Origin: Podospora bellae-mahoneyi
Lineage: Eukaryota; Ascomycota; Sordariomycetes; Sordariales; Podosporaceae
DNA length: 64,000 nucleotides
Direction of reading: 5' to 3'
Assembly: GCF_035222275.1 (NCBI RefSeq)
Contig: NC_085886.1
Span: 2,914,001-2,978,000, forward strand
The notes under the pieces are model-generated. The model did no database searches, had not been told where the DNA came from, and saw only the letters and a program-made list of their open reading frames with translations. Shown piece after piece: positions 12,163 to 21,810 of the stretch (position 1 is the stretch's first letter; every line of letters starts with the position of its first letter). The position numbers and the translations under genes were made by a program.

Positions 12163-13053
12163 CTACGAAGCAGCGGCTGCCTTCGCCTCCTCCTCCTCTC
12201 TCCTTCTCTTCTCCTCATCCTTCTTCGCCTGTGCAGCCCTCAGTCTCGCCATAGTAGAAGCAAACTTGTGCCCCGGCTGCCCCGTCGCCCCAGCATCACT
12301 ATTCGCATTTGTCGTGGTTGTCGTCGTCGTCGCAGCCGAGACCTTTTCACCACGGTCAGCCATATCCTTTTCTTTCCTGATGGTGTCAGAAGGGAGTGAT
12401 GATGATGTTGCCTGGTCCTCATTCTTGGTCTCCTCCTTCCTCTTGGCCTTTTTCTTCTCCGCCTTTAACCTCTGCTTCTCGGCCAGTCTCCTCTCCAGCT
12501 CGGCAATCTCCCCATCATAATCCTTTTCCTCCGCCTTCTCCTGCTTTTGCTGTTGTTGTTCCGCCTCGTCCCTCTCCCTAACAGCCCTCTCCCGCTCCTC
12601 GGCTTCCTCCCTCTTCCGTCTCAACTCCTCCATCTTCCGCCTCCCCCGCGCAGCCATATCCCTAACCTTGTCCCTCCCGCCATCTCCCTCCCCATCCGTC
12701 TTCTGCCGTTTCGCCTCCTCCTCCCTACGTTCTAGCTCCTCAACCAACTGCCTCCTCTTCGCGCCCATCTGCTCCCTCTGTCGTTTCTTTTCAAGAACGG
12801 CTTTCATCCCATTGTTGTAGACTTCTTTGGCCTCAGGGTTGAGGAGGACATCTCTCGTGCGCTCCAGCCGCTCGTACAACGCGGGGTCGTAGTTGTCGCC
12901 CGCCTTGTCGGGGTGCGCGGTTAGGGCTTTTTTGCGAAAGGCGCGGCGGACGTCCTGGTCGGTGGCTGTGGCGTCGAGGGAGAGGAGGGCGTAGAGGTCG
13001 TCGGAGCGGGAGGCGGATTCGCGGGCGAAGAGGAGGAGGTCTTGGTCTGCCAT
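12163..13053 (-). CDS. cwf23: J-domain protein, Cwf23/DNAJC17-type spliceosome-associated
   Basis: Single exon, 296 residues. An N-terminal J domain (about residues 18-85) contains DLYALLSLDATATDQDVRRA and an intact HPD tripeptide at 47-49, so it should stimulate an Hsp70. A long highly charged coiled coil (about 90-250) follows, with lysine/arginine-rich basic blocks. The tail FASTMARLRAAQAKKDEEKR matches the short C-terminal helix of DNAJC17/Cwf23, which associates with the spliceosome. I see no RRM, although human DNAJC17 has one. The length is close to that of fission yeast Cwf23. The ATG at 13053 was chosen because the upstream in-frame extension is poly-K and low in complexity, typical of a leader. 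A different J-protein class is possible, but the J-domain/coiled-coil/tail order argues for this family. Confidence 0.85.
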   Translation of the reverse strand: MADQDLLLFARESASRSDDLYALLSLDATATDQDVRRAFRKKALTAHPDKAGDNYDPALYERLERTRDVLLNPEAKEVYNNGMKAVLEKKRQREQMGAKRRQLVEELERREEEAKRQKTDGEGDGGRDKVRDMAARGRRKMEELRRKREEAEERERAVRERDEAEQQQQKQEKAEEKDYDGEIAELERRLAEKQRLKAEKKKAKRKEETKNEDQATSSSLPSDTIRKEKDMADRGEKVSAATTTTTTTNANSDAGATGQPGHKFASTMARLRAAQAKKDEEKRRREEEEAKAAAAS

Positions 13054-14014
13054 TTTTTGTTTTGTTTTGGGGGTTGGATTTGTTGGTGGGGAGAGTTGCA
13101 GGGTTGGGAAAGAGAGAGAGTGGTGTTTTGTGTCGGGTGTGTGTGTGTGTCGTTTTCTTTTCTTCCTTTTTTTTTTTTTTTTGTTTTTTTGCGCTGGGGA
13201 GAAAATGTGATGCAATGCGAATGAATGAATTGAGGTCGTCGAGGTGCTTTGCGCGCGCTTGTGTGGTTGGGTCGATTATATGGGATGTTTTAAATGCGTC
13301 ACGCTAAGCCTGAATCGGACACTGAACGCCTAACACATTGTTCTTGGACAAAAGACTGCCAGTGAGATAAGATGTTGATTTATACCTTTTTGAAAAGAAA
13401 ATAGGCCTCGAAAGATAAGTCAAGAGGCCTTCAAAGATATTCACGAGGCCTGTTAACTTTCTTCCAAAGTATGGTTTATCTAGGTATATACAGCTCAGAT
13501 GAATCCTACCAGCCTCTGATTAGAGAGCCGAGTTCGTTCACGCTCGACCGTGGGGAGGTCTCCGTTTGGAAGCGCCAGGGCTATTCCGCGGAGGACCCCT
13601 TGTGGTAGACTCTCGTCTGCTTGTGTGTGGTTTGCATGCTGGGACGATATTTAAATTGATTCGCTTACGATCAAGACATCAACCAAGTAGGTACAATATC
13701 TGGGTCACATCATGTAAAAGCAAGTGATAGAGAATAATGCCACCCTCAAAACACATCTATCATTTACAACGTGAAACTCTTCCAATTCCCCTCCCTATCC
13801 CTCCAAAGTAAACTCCTCATCCCTCAAACGCCCCTATTCAATCCAATTAATAATCCCACATTCCATAATCCCAACAAAACTCCCTATCCCATCAGACATT
13901 CATCATCTATCCTTTCCCATGCCTTGTAGTAATCATATGCTTCAAAACGCCCACTGTTTCAACGACCCCCAATTCTTAATCATCCAAATACTCTCGACAG
14001 TTTACCCAACCAAC
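13054..14014. other. intergenic stretch between two minus-strand genes
   Basis: It contains the leader of the J-protein gene (poly-pyrimidine and CA/TG runs at about 13140-13190) and locus B of the 21-bp AGGCCT repeat at 13403-13466. The distal part (about 13740-14014) is the separase 3' UTR region. No gene is seen. Confidence 0.6.
13403..13466 (-). repeat. 21-bp AGGCCT tandem repeat, locus B
   Basis: On the minus strand, units starting AGGCCT follow one another at spacings of 21 and 22 bp. The plus-strand AGGCCT palindromes begin at 13446, 13425 and 13403. The first two units match the locus A consensus at most positions, including the TATCTTT core. A third, more decayed unit continues towards 13381. 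Confidence 0.8.
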
Positions 14015-17000
14015 CTACTCCTTCCAGACATAAACAGGCACCCCATAAACAACCACTCCCGCCGCAGTCACATATCGGAACCTACACCCCCCTTCCCTCG
14101 CCTCCGCTACCGCCTCTACCAAACTCCTCTTCTTATCCCCTCTGGCTCTCTTCCCCTTGCCTGTATCCCGCCCCTTGCCATCATCCTCCACCGCGCCCTT
14201 GGGCAAGACGCCCCAGGTCTCCAGCATCCGGCCGGCAAAGCGATCAATGTCTCTGTCTGTCACATCCCAGAGCGTCCCCACCACCGCTGGGCTGCCAGAG
14301 AGCATGTAATTCCACGCTGGACCAGAGGGTTCAAACTCTCCAGCTTCTGTCAGGGCCGCACTGGAACAACCCATGAGCAGAACAGCAGCCTTGCACCGAT
14401 CAAGACGACGAATGGTCCTGCCACGGATATACTGCGCTCCAGACCCGTGCCCAAAATACAGCAACAAGTCCTTCTCCGCCAAAAACCTCTCAAACTCAGG
14501 CTCCGTTGGAGGTCTCGAAATGATGCTCTCAAACGATGAAAGATTCTTCTCGAGTGCCGGCCCAAAAGTCTTTTGCGTAGCCGCCAAATCCCCCGACGGA
14601 TTCAAAATATACGCCCCCTTCCCCTTCCCCTTCCCAAAATCAACATGATGCCCCTCCACATCCAACACCCCCCCCCCCCCTTCGCCCACCGGCGGCTCGC
14701 TCAACCTCTGCTCCAAAATCAACCTCCTCAAACAAGCCAAACTCGGCATCCGACTAATCGCCAACCCCTGCATGCAAGGCAGCGACTCCCAAGGAAAAAC
14801 ATGCAGCGCCTTATCCAGCAACAAGACCGTATGAATCCCCGTCTCCTCCTCCCCCCCCCTGCAACTCCTACTCCTCCCCTCATTCACAGCCGAATGATAC
14901 CCCATCAGCGCATCAAACGTCTCCACCACCATCGAGTCAAAATCGATCTCGTCGTACGCGTTCCTCTCGCCGTGAAACTGCAAAATGTCTACGACAAAGT
15001 ACAGCAGATCGGTGAGCTCATCGTCAAAGTCCGTGCCCGGCCTCGTCGCGTCCCCCAACCCGATAAATAGCTCGAGGATGTTCAGGTCCAGCTGCACCTT
15101 TTGACCAGCAGCAGCAGCCTTGGTCTTTTTTCCTCTCACCTGTCTTCGCGAGGGGAGGTGTTTATCCATCATGGCCAAAAAGCTCTTCTGAAACCTGGCC
15201 AACAGATCCGCCCTCCGACAATGCTGCGAAAAGATGCCCCTGAACCCCCCGAGCCAAATCTGCTCGATGTTCTCCAGCAACTCCTTCAGCCTCTCATCCA
15301 GCGCCTCTCTCGCATTCCACCACTCCGTTTTCGCGCCCTTTTGATTCATATCCTTTGCGCTGTGGCAAGTAGCATTAATCTCCTTAATGATATCCAACAA
15401 TTCAAACCTTCCCTGCTGAAAGTTGAACACGTCGCTATCTGCATCTCGTGACGTCGCGCGTTCAAGCGGTAACCGGATAACAAACGGGTTCTGCCCAGCC
15501 TGAAGCTTGGTGATGCACAAGTCCTGATTCCCCTCGCTAAGCGCAATCGAGATGACGTTCCAGTTCTTGGGGACAATGTCAATGTAGTCCCTCTGAATCT
15601 TGTGCAAGTCCAGCGTGAATCCCAGACTTGATCTCCGGGAGGTGACAGACTGCAACGCGGGCGGCCACTCGGTGCCGTCATGTCTGGGCGCGTGCTTCTC
15701 TTGAATCATCGCCTTTCTCTCCCTTCTCCAGATCAGATTCCTCGCCAGCTCGACAGAGTAAGATGTTTGAGCAGAGTGAATCGTCGCCTTGGTTCTCGAG
15801 GAGGAAGTAGCAGTGAGGAACAACCCAACATGCTGTAACATGCCAGAAATCTTGTGGATCAGCGCCGAGTCCCCGCTCTTGGACGCGACAGAATGAGCCT
15901 CGAGCAGATAATCGTGTGCTTCTCTCAGGTTGTCGACGTAGACACCTTGTGACAGGTCCTTTGCACCCTCGCCCTTGCCAGCAGCCCTCGCACCCTTCTT
16001 AGGTGACGTAGCTGCCTTCATGGGCGAGGCTTGCACTGAAGAGAGCCTCTCCATGCCCGATAGCGCCGGGAATGAAATGGTGGAATCTTGAATGACGGAA
16101 AAGACCGGATCCTGAGCCATCTGCTCCATGCTCATACCCAACAAGCACGACGCCATAGCCAGCTGCCGCGTAGGTAACAGGTCAGAAGACCTGACCGTCG
16201 TAGCAGAAGCAGCCTCACTCAAAATACTCTGAGCCCCAGCCCACTCCTTTTGCTTGAGCATCAGCACCGCTTTCTGGACAAGAATGGAAGCCCGAAGTTT
16301 CGCAAGTTGCGCATCCTCCACAACTACCACGGGTTCAGGAGCAGGAGCTGCGGCCTTAACAACCGGCTTCGCCTTCGTAGCAGCCGCCCTCGCCCCAGCA
16401 GCCCCCGTCTTCCGAACAGGCTTCTTCACCCCCCCACCACCAACCACCTTCCTCCCCCCTACCCCTCCCCTCACTGTCGTCCCCTTGCTCCCCTCCTCAA
16501 TCTTCAACTTCTTCATCCCCTCCTCCACGTCCTCCACCCCCTTGTCCTTCACCAACCCCTTCACAATCCCCTCCGCCCTCTCCAGCAACCAACCCGCCCC
16601 TTTCAAATTCCCCACCCCAACACAAATCTCTGACAACCTAACCGCCAACTCGGCCGCCCCAAACCAGTTGCCCTCTCCAGCAACCTCCGTAAACAACCCC
16701 GTCGCCTTCCCCAACATCTCCCCCGCCTTCTCAATCCCCCCGGACCTCCAAGAAACCTCCCCCATCCACCCCGCCACCGCACAGTTGTAAAACTCGCTGT
16801 CCACCTGCCCCGCAATCTTCCCCGCTTGCTCGGCATAGTACATCGTCTCCTGAAACAAGCCCAAGTGAGCGTACACGAAAGAGAGCCTCATCGTGTTCCG
16901 AAACAAGCCATGAAACATTTTCCAAAAGGCCGGTCCAGAAGCAGCAACAGGCAGGTGTTGGGTTGCGGTAGCGAGGGACAGGTCGGTTTGATCGGGGGAA

Positions 17001-20000
17001 GAGGAGGAGGAGGAGGAGGAGGTGATAGAAGAAGCGGCGAGCTGGGCTTCCAACTTTACCCACTCCGCCATGATCGCCCTGACGCTTTCTCTAGAGTACA
17101 CCAGCGCGTGGTGGGAGTCGCCTTTTTCTTGGGCGAGGATCGAATGCAGATAAAACGCATAGGCGACGAGTTGTTTTTTCTGGAGGCGGGTGTATGTGCT
17201 GGTAGAGGAAGTGGTGTAGGCTGTCCGGGCGGAGGCAAGGTGCTCTTCCGCTTGTTGAAAGTCGCCCAAGGCAACAGCGTGCTCAGCGCAGGCGAGGTAA
17301 AACACGGCGGTGGTGTCCCCCGAGGCTTGCGGGCCGAGATGTTGACGGGCCTTGGTGAAGAGCTGCTCTGCCTTTGTGGACCGGCCTAGGTTGGTGTATT
17401 GCATGGCCAGGGCAGAGTTGTGCTGAATCAGCTCTTCGGCTTTGGAGCCCTGGGTAGCGGCTACCTGGGAGATGTCTGTGACGAGCTCGAGTACGGAGGC
17501 GAGCATCTCGTCTTTGCCTTTCATCCGGAGGAAATCCGCGATGGACTGGAGATAGTCGAGAAGACCGGCAACATCGTCCACTTGTTTCTCCAGGGCGGCC
17601 TTGTCCTGGCATGACTTGATGATGCCCTGCCAGACAACCACGCTCTCCCGAAGGGCGCCTGCATTCTTGTATCCGTCCACTGCCGCAGCCAGACTCCCAA
17701 AGAGAGCTTTCATGTGCTGCAGATACCCAACCAGGCCTGTGTCCTCGCCCAAATCCTCCACCTGCGAGGCATCTTTCGCAACCGCGAGGAGTTCCTCTGC
17801 CTTATCGAGCTTCCCCAGAGCAGCACAAAGCAGACTCAGCAGCACCCTAAGCCGTCGGATCGGGTACCTCGTGGGGATGTATATTCTCAACAGCTGATCA
17901 ACACAGGGGTGCTCGAGCGTGACATCCGTGTAGCTGCTTCCTGCTCTCAGCAAGACATACCTCAGTCTGTGCTCCAAAGCAGCCGCCCGTTCAGCCTCGG
18001 ATAAATCGACAGTCCAATCCATCCAGACCTGCTCCATCTGCGCGATGGCCACCAGGGCCCGTGACAGCGCCTCGGTTTTTTCATCACGCTCCCAGACCGC
18101 CATCGGTGATTGTGTAGCCAGCCCCTTGGCAACCGTAGCGAGCACCCCATCCTCAAGCAAACTCGTCCTGATGGCAAAGAGCGCACTGATCGCCTCCTCT
18201 CCCCTGCCCAACCTCTTTGCCAACTCACTCTGCCTCTCCAACTTCAGAATCAACTGCGCCTTCTCCTTCTCCTTCCCACTCCGATACTTGACACAATCCA
18301 CCGACCTCCTCAGCGCCCTCAACGGACTTGGGTCCTTGGGATCCGCGATCGTCTGCCGGAGCGCATTATACTGCAGGTAGTAAAAATGCGATATCTTGAC
18401 ATACATCGAACTCCCTTCTCCTCCACCGTTACTACTCCCCGTATACTCCAACAACGTGACACAATCCCCCAAAACACTATCCGTCACCTCCCACGCCATC
18501 CTCCCCTCCTCCAACCTAACCTTGACCACCAAAAAAGCCGACTCCAGATTCTGCTGCAAACTCCCCTGCAGCAGTTGTCGTCGTTGCTCATACCTCAAAT
18601 AATCCTTCGTGCTGCCTTTAGGTCCAGGCGGCTTCCCCAACCACCTCAAACAAAACCTCGGCGTCTGCAACACCAACATCTCCAACTGGTCCCTCGTCCC
18701 CTTTTGCAGTGACGAAACCTCACTCTTCCTCTCCACCACCAGCACCGAAATCGCCGCCTTCCTCGCCTGCACCACATTCCCCAGCAGCTCATCCAACTCG
18801 CTTATATCCCCCCTCAACGGCCCCATCATCCCCGCCACAACCTCCCCAATCAGCCCATCATCATGCAAATACTTTGTCCTATCCTTCAGCTGGCACCCCA
18901 ACAACTGCGCAGCAACAGACACCTTCTTCACAACCGACTCAGCTGACCCTCCCCCGCCAATCATATCCCTCAACCTAACCCCCCACCCTACCGCCTCCTT
19001 CACCAATCCCCCCTCCTTCGCAAGCGTAGCCAAAGTCTGATAAATCATCGCAAGCGGCATCCTCGATCCCACCTTCGGCTTGAGATTCAGCCCCCTCACC
19101 CAGGTATCAACCCTCTCCCAGGCCCCCACAACAACCTTATAACTCGTCTTCGCATCGGCCGCCGTCCTCCTTATAAACGCGCCCAAAAATCTCGACAACG
19201 GCACCATCACCTCCTTCTCGACATCCCCCCGATGCTTCACCATCTCCCACCACTGCAACCTCATCTCCAGCCCCAAAACCTGCAGCTCCAGCGCTGTGCC
19301 GGGGGAGACACTCAGCCTCTGCTCCGTAGCAACCCCATCATCCTTACCAGACACACTCGGGCAAAGCGCCAGCAGACACTGAGCCGCAGTCTCCATCTGC
19401 CTTCCCAGTTTCCCCTTGTCAGCCCCTTTTTCCGCGGCAGCCTGCAGCAGCAACCTGACTGGGGAACAAGTCTTGTCATATCCCAAATGCGCCACCACTG
19501 CCTCTATCGCAGAGGGCTTCTTCCCCAGCCCCAACACCCTCAACGCCTGGATCTGCGTCGTGACGGCCAGCAGCAGCGCCGGACCGGACAGCTTGACAGA
19601 GCCAAAGTCAAGAATCTCGGAAAACGCCTCCGCCGTGGTTTTCGGCTCTGTCACTGGCGCCTTCTTCTCATTCCCCGACAAAGTCTCCAATCTCCTCTTC
19701 AGGGTTCTCAGTTCCCGAATAGCCTGCTCGTGCAAACCAAGTGTGATCAACCTGCTCACCAGAGCAGAAATCCCACTCTCGAGCTGGAGCTCCGGCAGCG
19801 TGACCTTTCCCGCGGTGACAATCTGCCTCAATGTGCTCAGCGCAACGCGCGCGCATTCGACTAGCGATAACAAATTCGGGGAAGAACCCAACAAGCTCGG
19901 CTTGGAAGGTGATCGTACATGTCGCGGGACAGAAGGGGACGTCGACTGTCGATTCAACGGGCGGGGTTGGAGGGGTGAGATCGGCGCTGAGCTCGTTCGT

Positions 20001-20473
20001 CGTAACGTCTGCCTTGTCGTCGCGGTTTTGACTAATGACGGCGACGGCGGGGGGTCTTCTGTTGCGGGAGTGACAGTAGATGAAGCTTTGGCTGCTTCCG
20101 ACAGGGCTTTCAGCGCGGCGTTGATGACCTGCGTCGCGAGGGTGGCTTTGTCACGGCTTGAGAGACCGCCGGCGGTATCTACTGGGGGGTTTGGGGCGGG
20201 AGTCTTGCCCCGGCGGGAGGGTGCTCGGGATACATTTGAGGTAGCAGTATTAGCCCGCGATCGAGCAGTCGCGGCGCGGGAGGTTGTTCGTGACGGTGGC
20301 TCGTCCACTGCAGGTGTGCTGCTGCTGCTGCTGCTGCTGCTCTCTTCTTCTGGGAGGAGTAGACTCTTTAACAACGCAGACGTCGCGGGGGTGCACGTCG
20401 CGACCGAGGCAACAGCGCTGCGGACGGCGACAGCAGCCGTTTGACTGGTGGCGTTGTTGTTGTTTGTATCCAT
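14015..20473 (-). CDS. ESP1: separase (separin), C50 cysteine protease
   Basis: One uninterrupted frame of 2152 residues. Separase cleaves the Scc1/Rad21 cohesin subunit at anaphase onset and is held in check by securin. The C-terminal protease domain has the catalytic His in YFGHGSGAQYIRG (about residue 2009) and the catalytic Cys in LLMGCSSAALTEAGEFEPSG (about 2036). The family-typical PAWNYMLSGSPAVVGTLWDV follows. The pseudo-caspase segment before it includes TVLLLDKALHVFPWESLPC. The long N-terminal part is helical and TPR-like, matching the superhelical arm of separases. The first 180 residues are Ser/Thr/Ala-rich and disordered, with a serine run encoded by a GCT repeat at about 20319-20341. 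The size fits fungal separases such as BimB and Cut1. It diverges from the mitochondrial protein gene, with 628 bp between the starts. Confidence 0.97.
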   Translation of the reverse strand: MDTNNNNATSQTAAVAVRSAVASVATCTPATSALLKSLLLPEEESSSSSSSSTPAVDEPPSRTTSRAATARSRANTATSNVSRAPSRRGKTPAPNPPVDTAGGLSSRDKATLATQVINAALKALSEAAKASSTVTPATEDPPPSPSLVKTATTRQTLRRTSSAPISPLQPRPLNRQSTSPSVPRHVRSPSKPSLLGSSPNLLSLVECARVALSTLRQIVTAGKVTLPELQLESGISALVSRLITLGLHEQAIRELRTLKRRLETLSGNEKKAPVTEPKTTAEAFSEILDFGSVKLSGPALLLAVTTQIQALRVLGLGKKPSAIEAVVAHLGYDKTCSPVRLLLQAAAEKGADKGKLGRQMETAAQCLLALCPSVSGKDDGVATEQRLSVSPGTALELQVLGLEMRLQWWEMVKHRGDVEKEVMVPLSRFLGAFIRRTAADAKTSYKVVVGAWERVDTWVRGLNLKPKVGSRMPLAMIYQTLATLAKEGGLVKEAVGWGVRLRDMIGGGGSAESVVKKVSVAAQLLGCQLKDRTKYLHDDGLIGEVVAGMMGPLRGDISELDELLGNVVQARKAAISVLVVERKSEVSSLQKGTRDQLEMLVLQTPRFCLRWLGKPPGPKGSTKDYLRYEQRRQLLQGSLQQNLESAFLVVKVRLEEGRMAWEVTDSVLGDCVTLLEYTGSSNGGGEGSSMYVKISHFYYLQYNALRQTIADPKDPSPLRALRRSVDCVKYRSGKEKEKAQLILKLERQSELAKRLGRGEEAISALFAIRTSLLEDGVLATVAKGLATQSPMAVWERDEKTEALSRALVAIAQMEQVWMDWTVDLSEAERAAALEHRLRYVLLRAGSSYTDVTLEHPCVDQLLRIYIPTRYPIRRLRVLLSLLCAALGKLDKAEELLAVAKDASQVEDLGEDTGLVGYLQHMKALFGSLAAAVDGYKNAGALRESVVVWQGIIKSCQDKAALEKQVDDVAGLLDYLQSIADFLRMKGKDEMLASVLELVTDISQVAATQGSKAEELIQHNSALAMQYTNLGRSTKAEQLFTKARQHLGPQASGDTTAVFYLACAEHAVALGDFQQAEEHLASARTAYTTSSTSTYTRLQKKQLVAYAFYLHSILAQEKGDSHHALVYSRESVRAIMAEWVKLEAQLAASSITSSSSSSSSPDQTDLSLATATQHLPVAASGPAFWKMFHGLFRNTMRLSFVYAHLGLFQETMYYAEQAGKIAGQVDSEFYNCAVAGWMGEVSWRSGGIEKAGEMLGKATGLFTEVAGEGNWFGAAELAVRLSEICVGVGNLKGAGWLLERAEGIVKGLVKDKGVEDVEEGMKKLKIEEGSKGTTVRGGVGGRKVVGGGGVKKPVRKTGAAGARAAATKAKPVVKAAAPAPEPVVVVEDAQLAKLRASILVQKAVLMLKQKEWAGAQSILSEAASATTVRSSDLLPTRQLAMASCLLGMSMEQMAQDPVFSVIQDSTISFPALSGMERLSSVQASPMKAATSPKKGARAAGKGEGAKDLSQGVYVDNLREAHDYLLEAHSVASKSGDSALIHKISGMLQHVGLFLTATSSSRTKATIHSAQTSYSVELARNLIWRRERKAMIQEKHAPRHDGTEWPPALQSVTSRRSSLGFTLDLHKIQRDYIDIVPKNWNVISIALSEGNQDLCITKLQAGQNPFVIRLPLERATSRDADSDVFNFQQGRFELLDIIKEINATCHSAKDMNQKGAKTEWWNAREALDERLKELLENIEQIWLGGFRGIFSQHCRRADLLARFQKSFLAMMDKHLPSRRQVRGKKTKAAAAGQKVQLDLNILELFIGLGDATRPGTDFDDELTDLLYFVVDILQFHGERNAYDEIDFDSMVVETFDALMGYHSAVNEGRSRSCRGGEEETGIHTVLLLDKALHVFPWESLPCMQGLAISRMPSLACLRRLILEQRLSEPPVGEGGGGVLDVEGHHVDFGKGKGKGAYILNPSGDLAATQKTFGPALEKNLSSFESIISRPPTEPEFERFLAEKDLLLYFGHGSGAQYIRGRTIRRLDRCKAAVLLMGCSSAALTEAGEFEPSGPAWNYMLSGSPAVVGTLWDVTDRDIDRFAGRMLETWGVLPKGAVEDDGKGRDTGKGKRARGDKKRSLVEAVAEAREGGCRFRYVTAAGVVVYGVPVYVWKE

Positions 20474-21101
20474 TACGAAGGGAAAAAAGAGAAAATGTCT
20501 GCTTGTTGCTGTCGATTTACAAACGAGTTTCTGATTTCCTAATCATATCATCTCTAATCGCAATTGTCGCAAAACAGCCAAAAGCGAGGTCGCAATTCGT
20601 TAAAACATCTGTCTCCTCTAAACAAACGACCAAAAAGATGGTGGGAGGAGAGGAAAAGAAAGTTGTTGACGTCGATACGAAGTAATGGAGTTATCAAGAA
20701 AAGAAGACAAGGATGTTGTCGAAGAACTGGGTGGGCAAGTGATGTCGCCTGGCGTGGAGGCAGTGGACTGGATGGACTAGTTTGAATGTGTTTCCTACCA
20801 CCCAGAATGGGGCTCGCCAAGAGATTATTGACTCCACGGAGAAAAGTCGGTGCATGCTGGGTGGTTGACCAGGCAACAATCTAGCCTTCTCCACACTTGT
20901 TGCCTGCCGGGAAGAGAGACGTTCAGATGGGGTGGGGTGCTTTCTCCTGCAGGGGTTGGTTGAACAGCCGTTGGTGGGATCCATCGTGTTCAAAGTTTTG
21001 ATCTTCAACTTCAACGTCTTCAACCTCCACCACCACCACCACCACCACCGACCAGCTCAATTCGCGACCCCACCAACCGCCTTCTCGATCCGCAAGTCAA
21101 A
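20474..21101. other. divergent promoter region, separase / mitochondrial protein
   Basis: The 628 bp between the two divergent ATGs must hold both promoters. A CAC trinucleotide run at 21031-21050 lies in the leader of the rightward gene. I see no clear TATA box and no gene. Confidence 0.6.
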
Positions 21102-21757
21102 ATGTACCGCCCAACCCTCCGCCTCACCCTCCTCTCCCCCCTCCTCTCCCAAACGACAGCGACCCCTCTTCTCCAAGCCACCATAGCCCTCCCCTCTCGG
21201 GCATCTAGCACAGTCACCGAACCATCCTTCTGGCGCTCCATGATCCCCAAGCCCCTCCGAAAGGACAACCACCACCGCTCCCTCCCCGCCCAAAAACAAC
21301 CCCCCAAAAAAGACTGGAACCCCGCCACATTCTTCATCTGCATCTTCCTCTTCATCGGCTCCATGTCCATCCAGCAAATCGCCCTCCGCAAAGACTACGA
21401 AGCCTTCACCCGCCAGTCCGACGCCCGCATCTCCCTCCTCCGCGAAGTAGTCGAAAAACTCCAATCCGGCCAAGACGTCGACGTGGAAAAAGTCTTGGGC
21501 ACAGGTGATCCGGAACGCGAAAAAGAGTGGGATGAAGGTTTGTTTTTTATACCAGAGAACAGGTGAAAGCAAACAAAACACTGACACGGACACTATTCAT
21601 AGTCCTCAAAGAAATCGAGCGCGAGGAGGCTACACGAAAGAGACAGCAGGCAGAGACTGCTGCTGCCGCTGCTGCTCAGGTCAAAGCTGATGCTGAAGCT
21701 GCTGCTGCAAGACGCCCAGCCCCCAAATCTGCTCTTTCAAGCCAAGGCTTCTTCTAG
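21102..21757 (+). CDS. small mitochondrial single-pass membrane protein, coiled coil (function unknown)
   Basis: Two exons, 21102-21537 and 21603-21757, with a 65-bp intron (donor GTTTGT, acceptor TTCATAG), give 196 residues. Splicing joins EKEWDE to VLKEIEREEATRKRQQ in frame. Without it the first frame stops shortly after the donor. The N-terminus (about 1-70) is basic and free of clusters of acidic residues, like a presequence. One hydrophobic segment at about 77-94 (TFFICIFLFIGSMSIQQIAL) is followed by a coiled coil (about 96-125) and an Ala-rich charged helix to the end. This layout suggests an inner-membrane protein of mitochondria. It resembles a conserved fungal family of unknown function, possibly DUF5321, which I cannot verify. 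The stop is only 53 bp from the stop of the convergent sirtuin gene. Confidence 0.85.
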
Positions 21758-21810
21758 CAAGCTAAACACCCCCATTTCTTGAGGTGCGCGCGGTATATTT
21801 CTACAAAAAT

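Noticed and set aside
19416-20444. 342-codon plus-strand frame opposite the separase N-terminus
   Set aside because: Lies wholly inside the separase exon and looks like a frame shadow.
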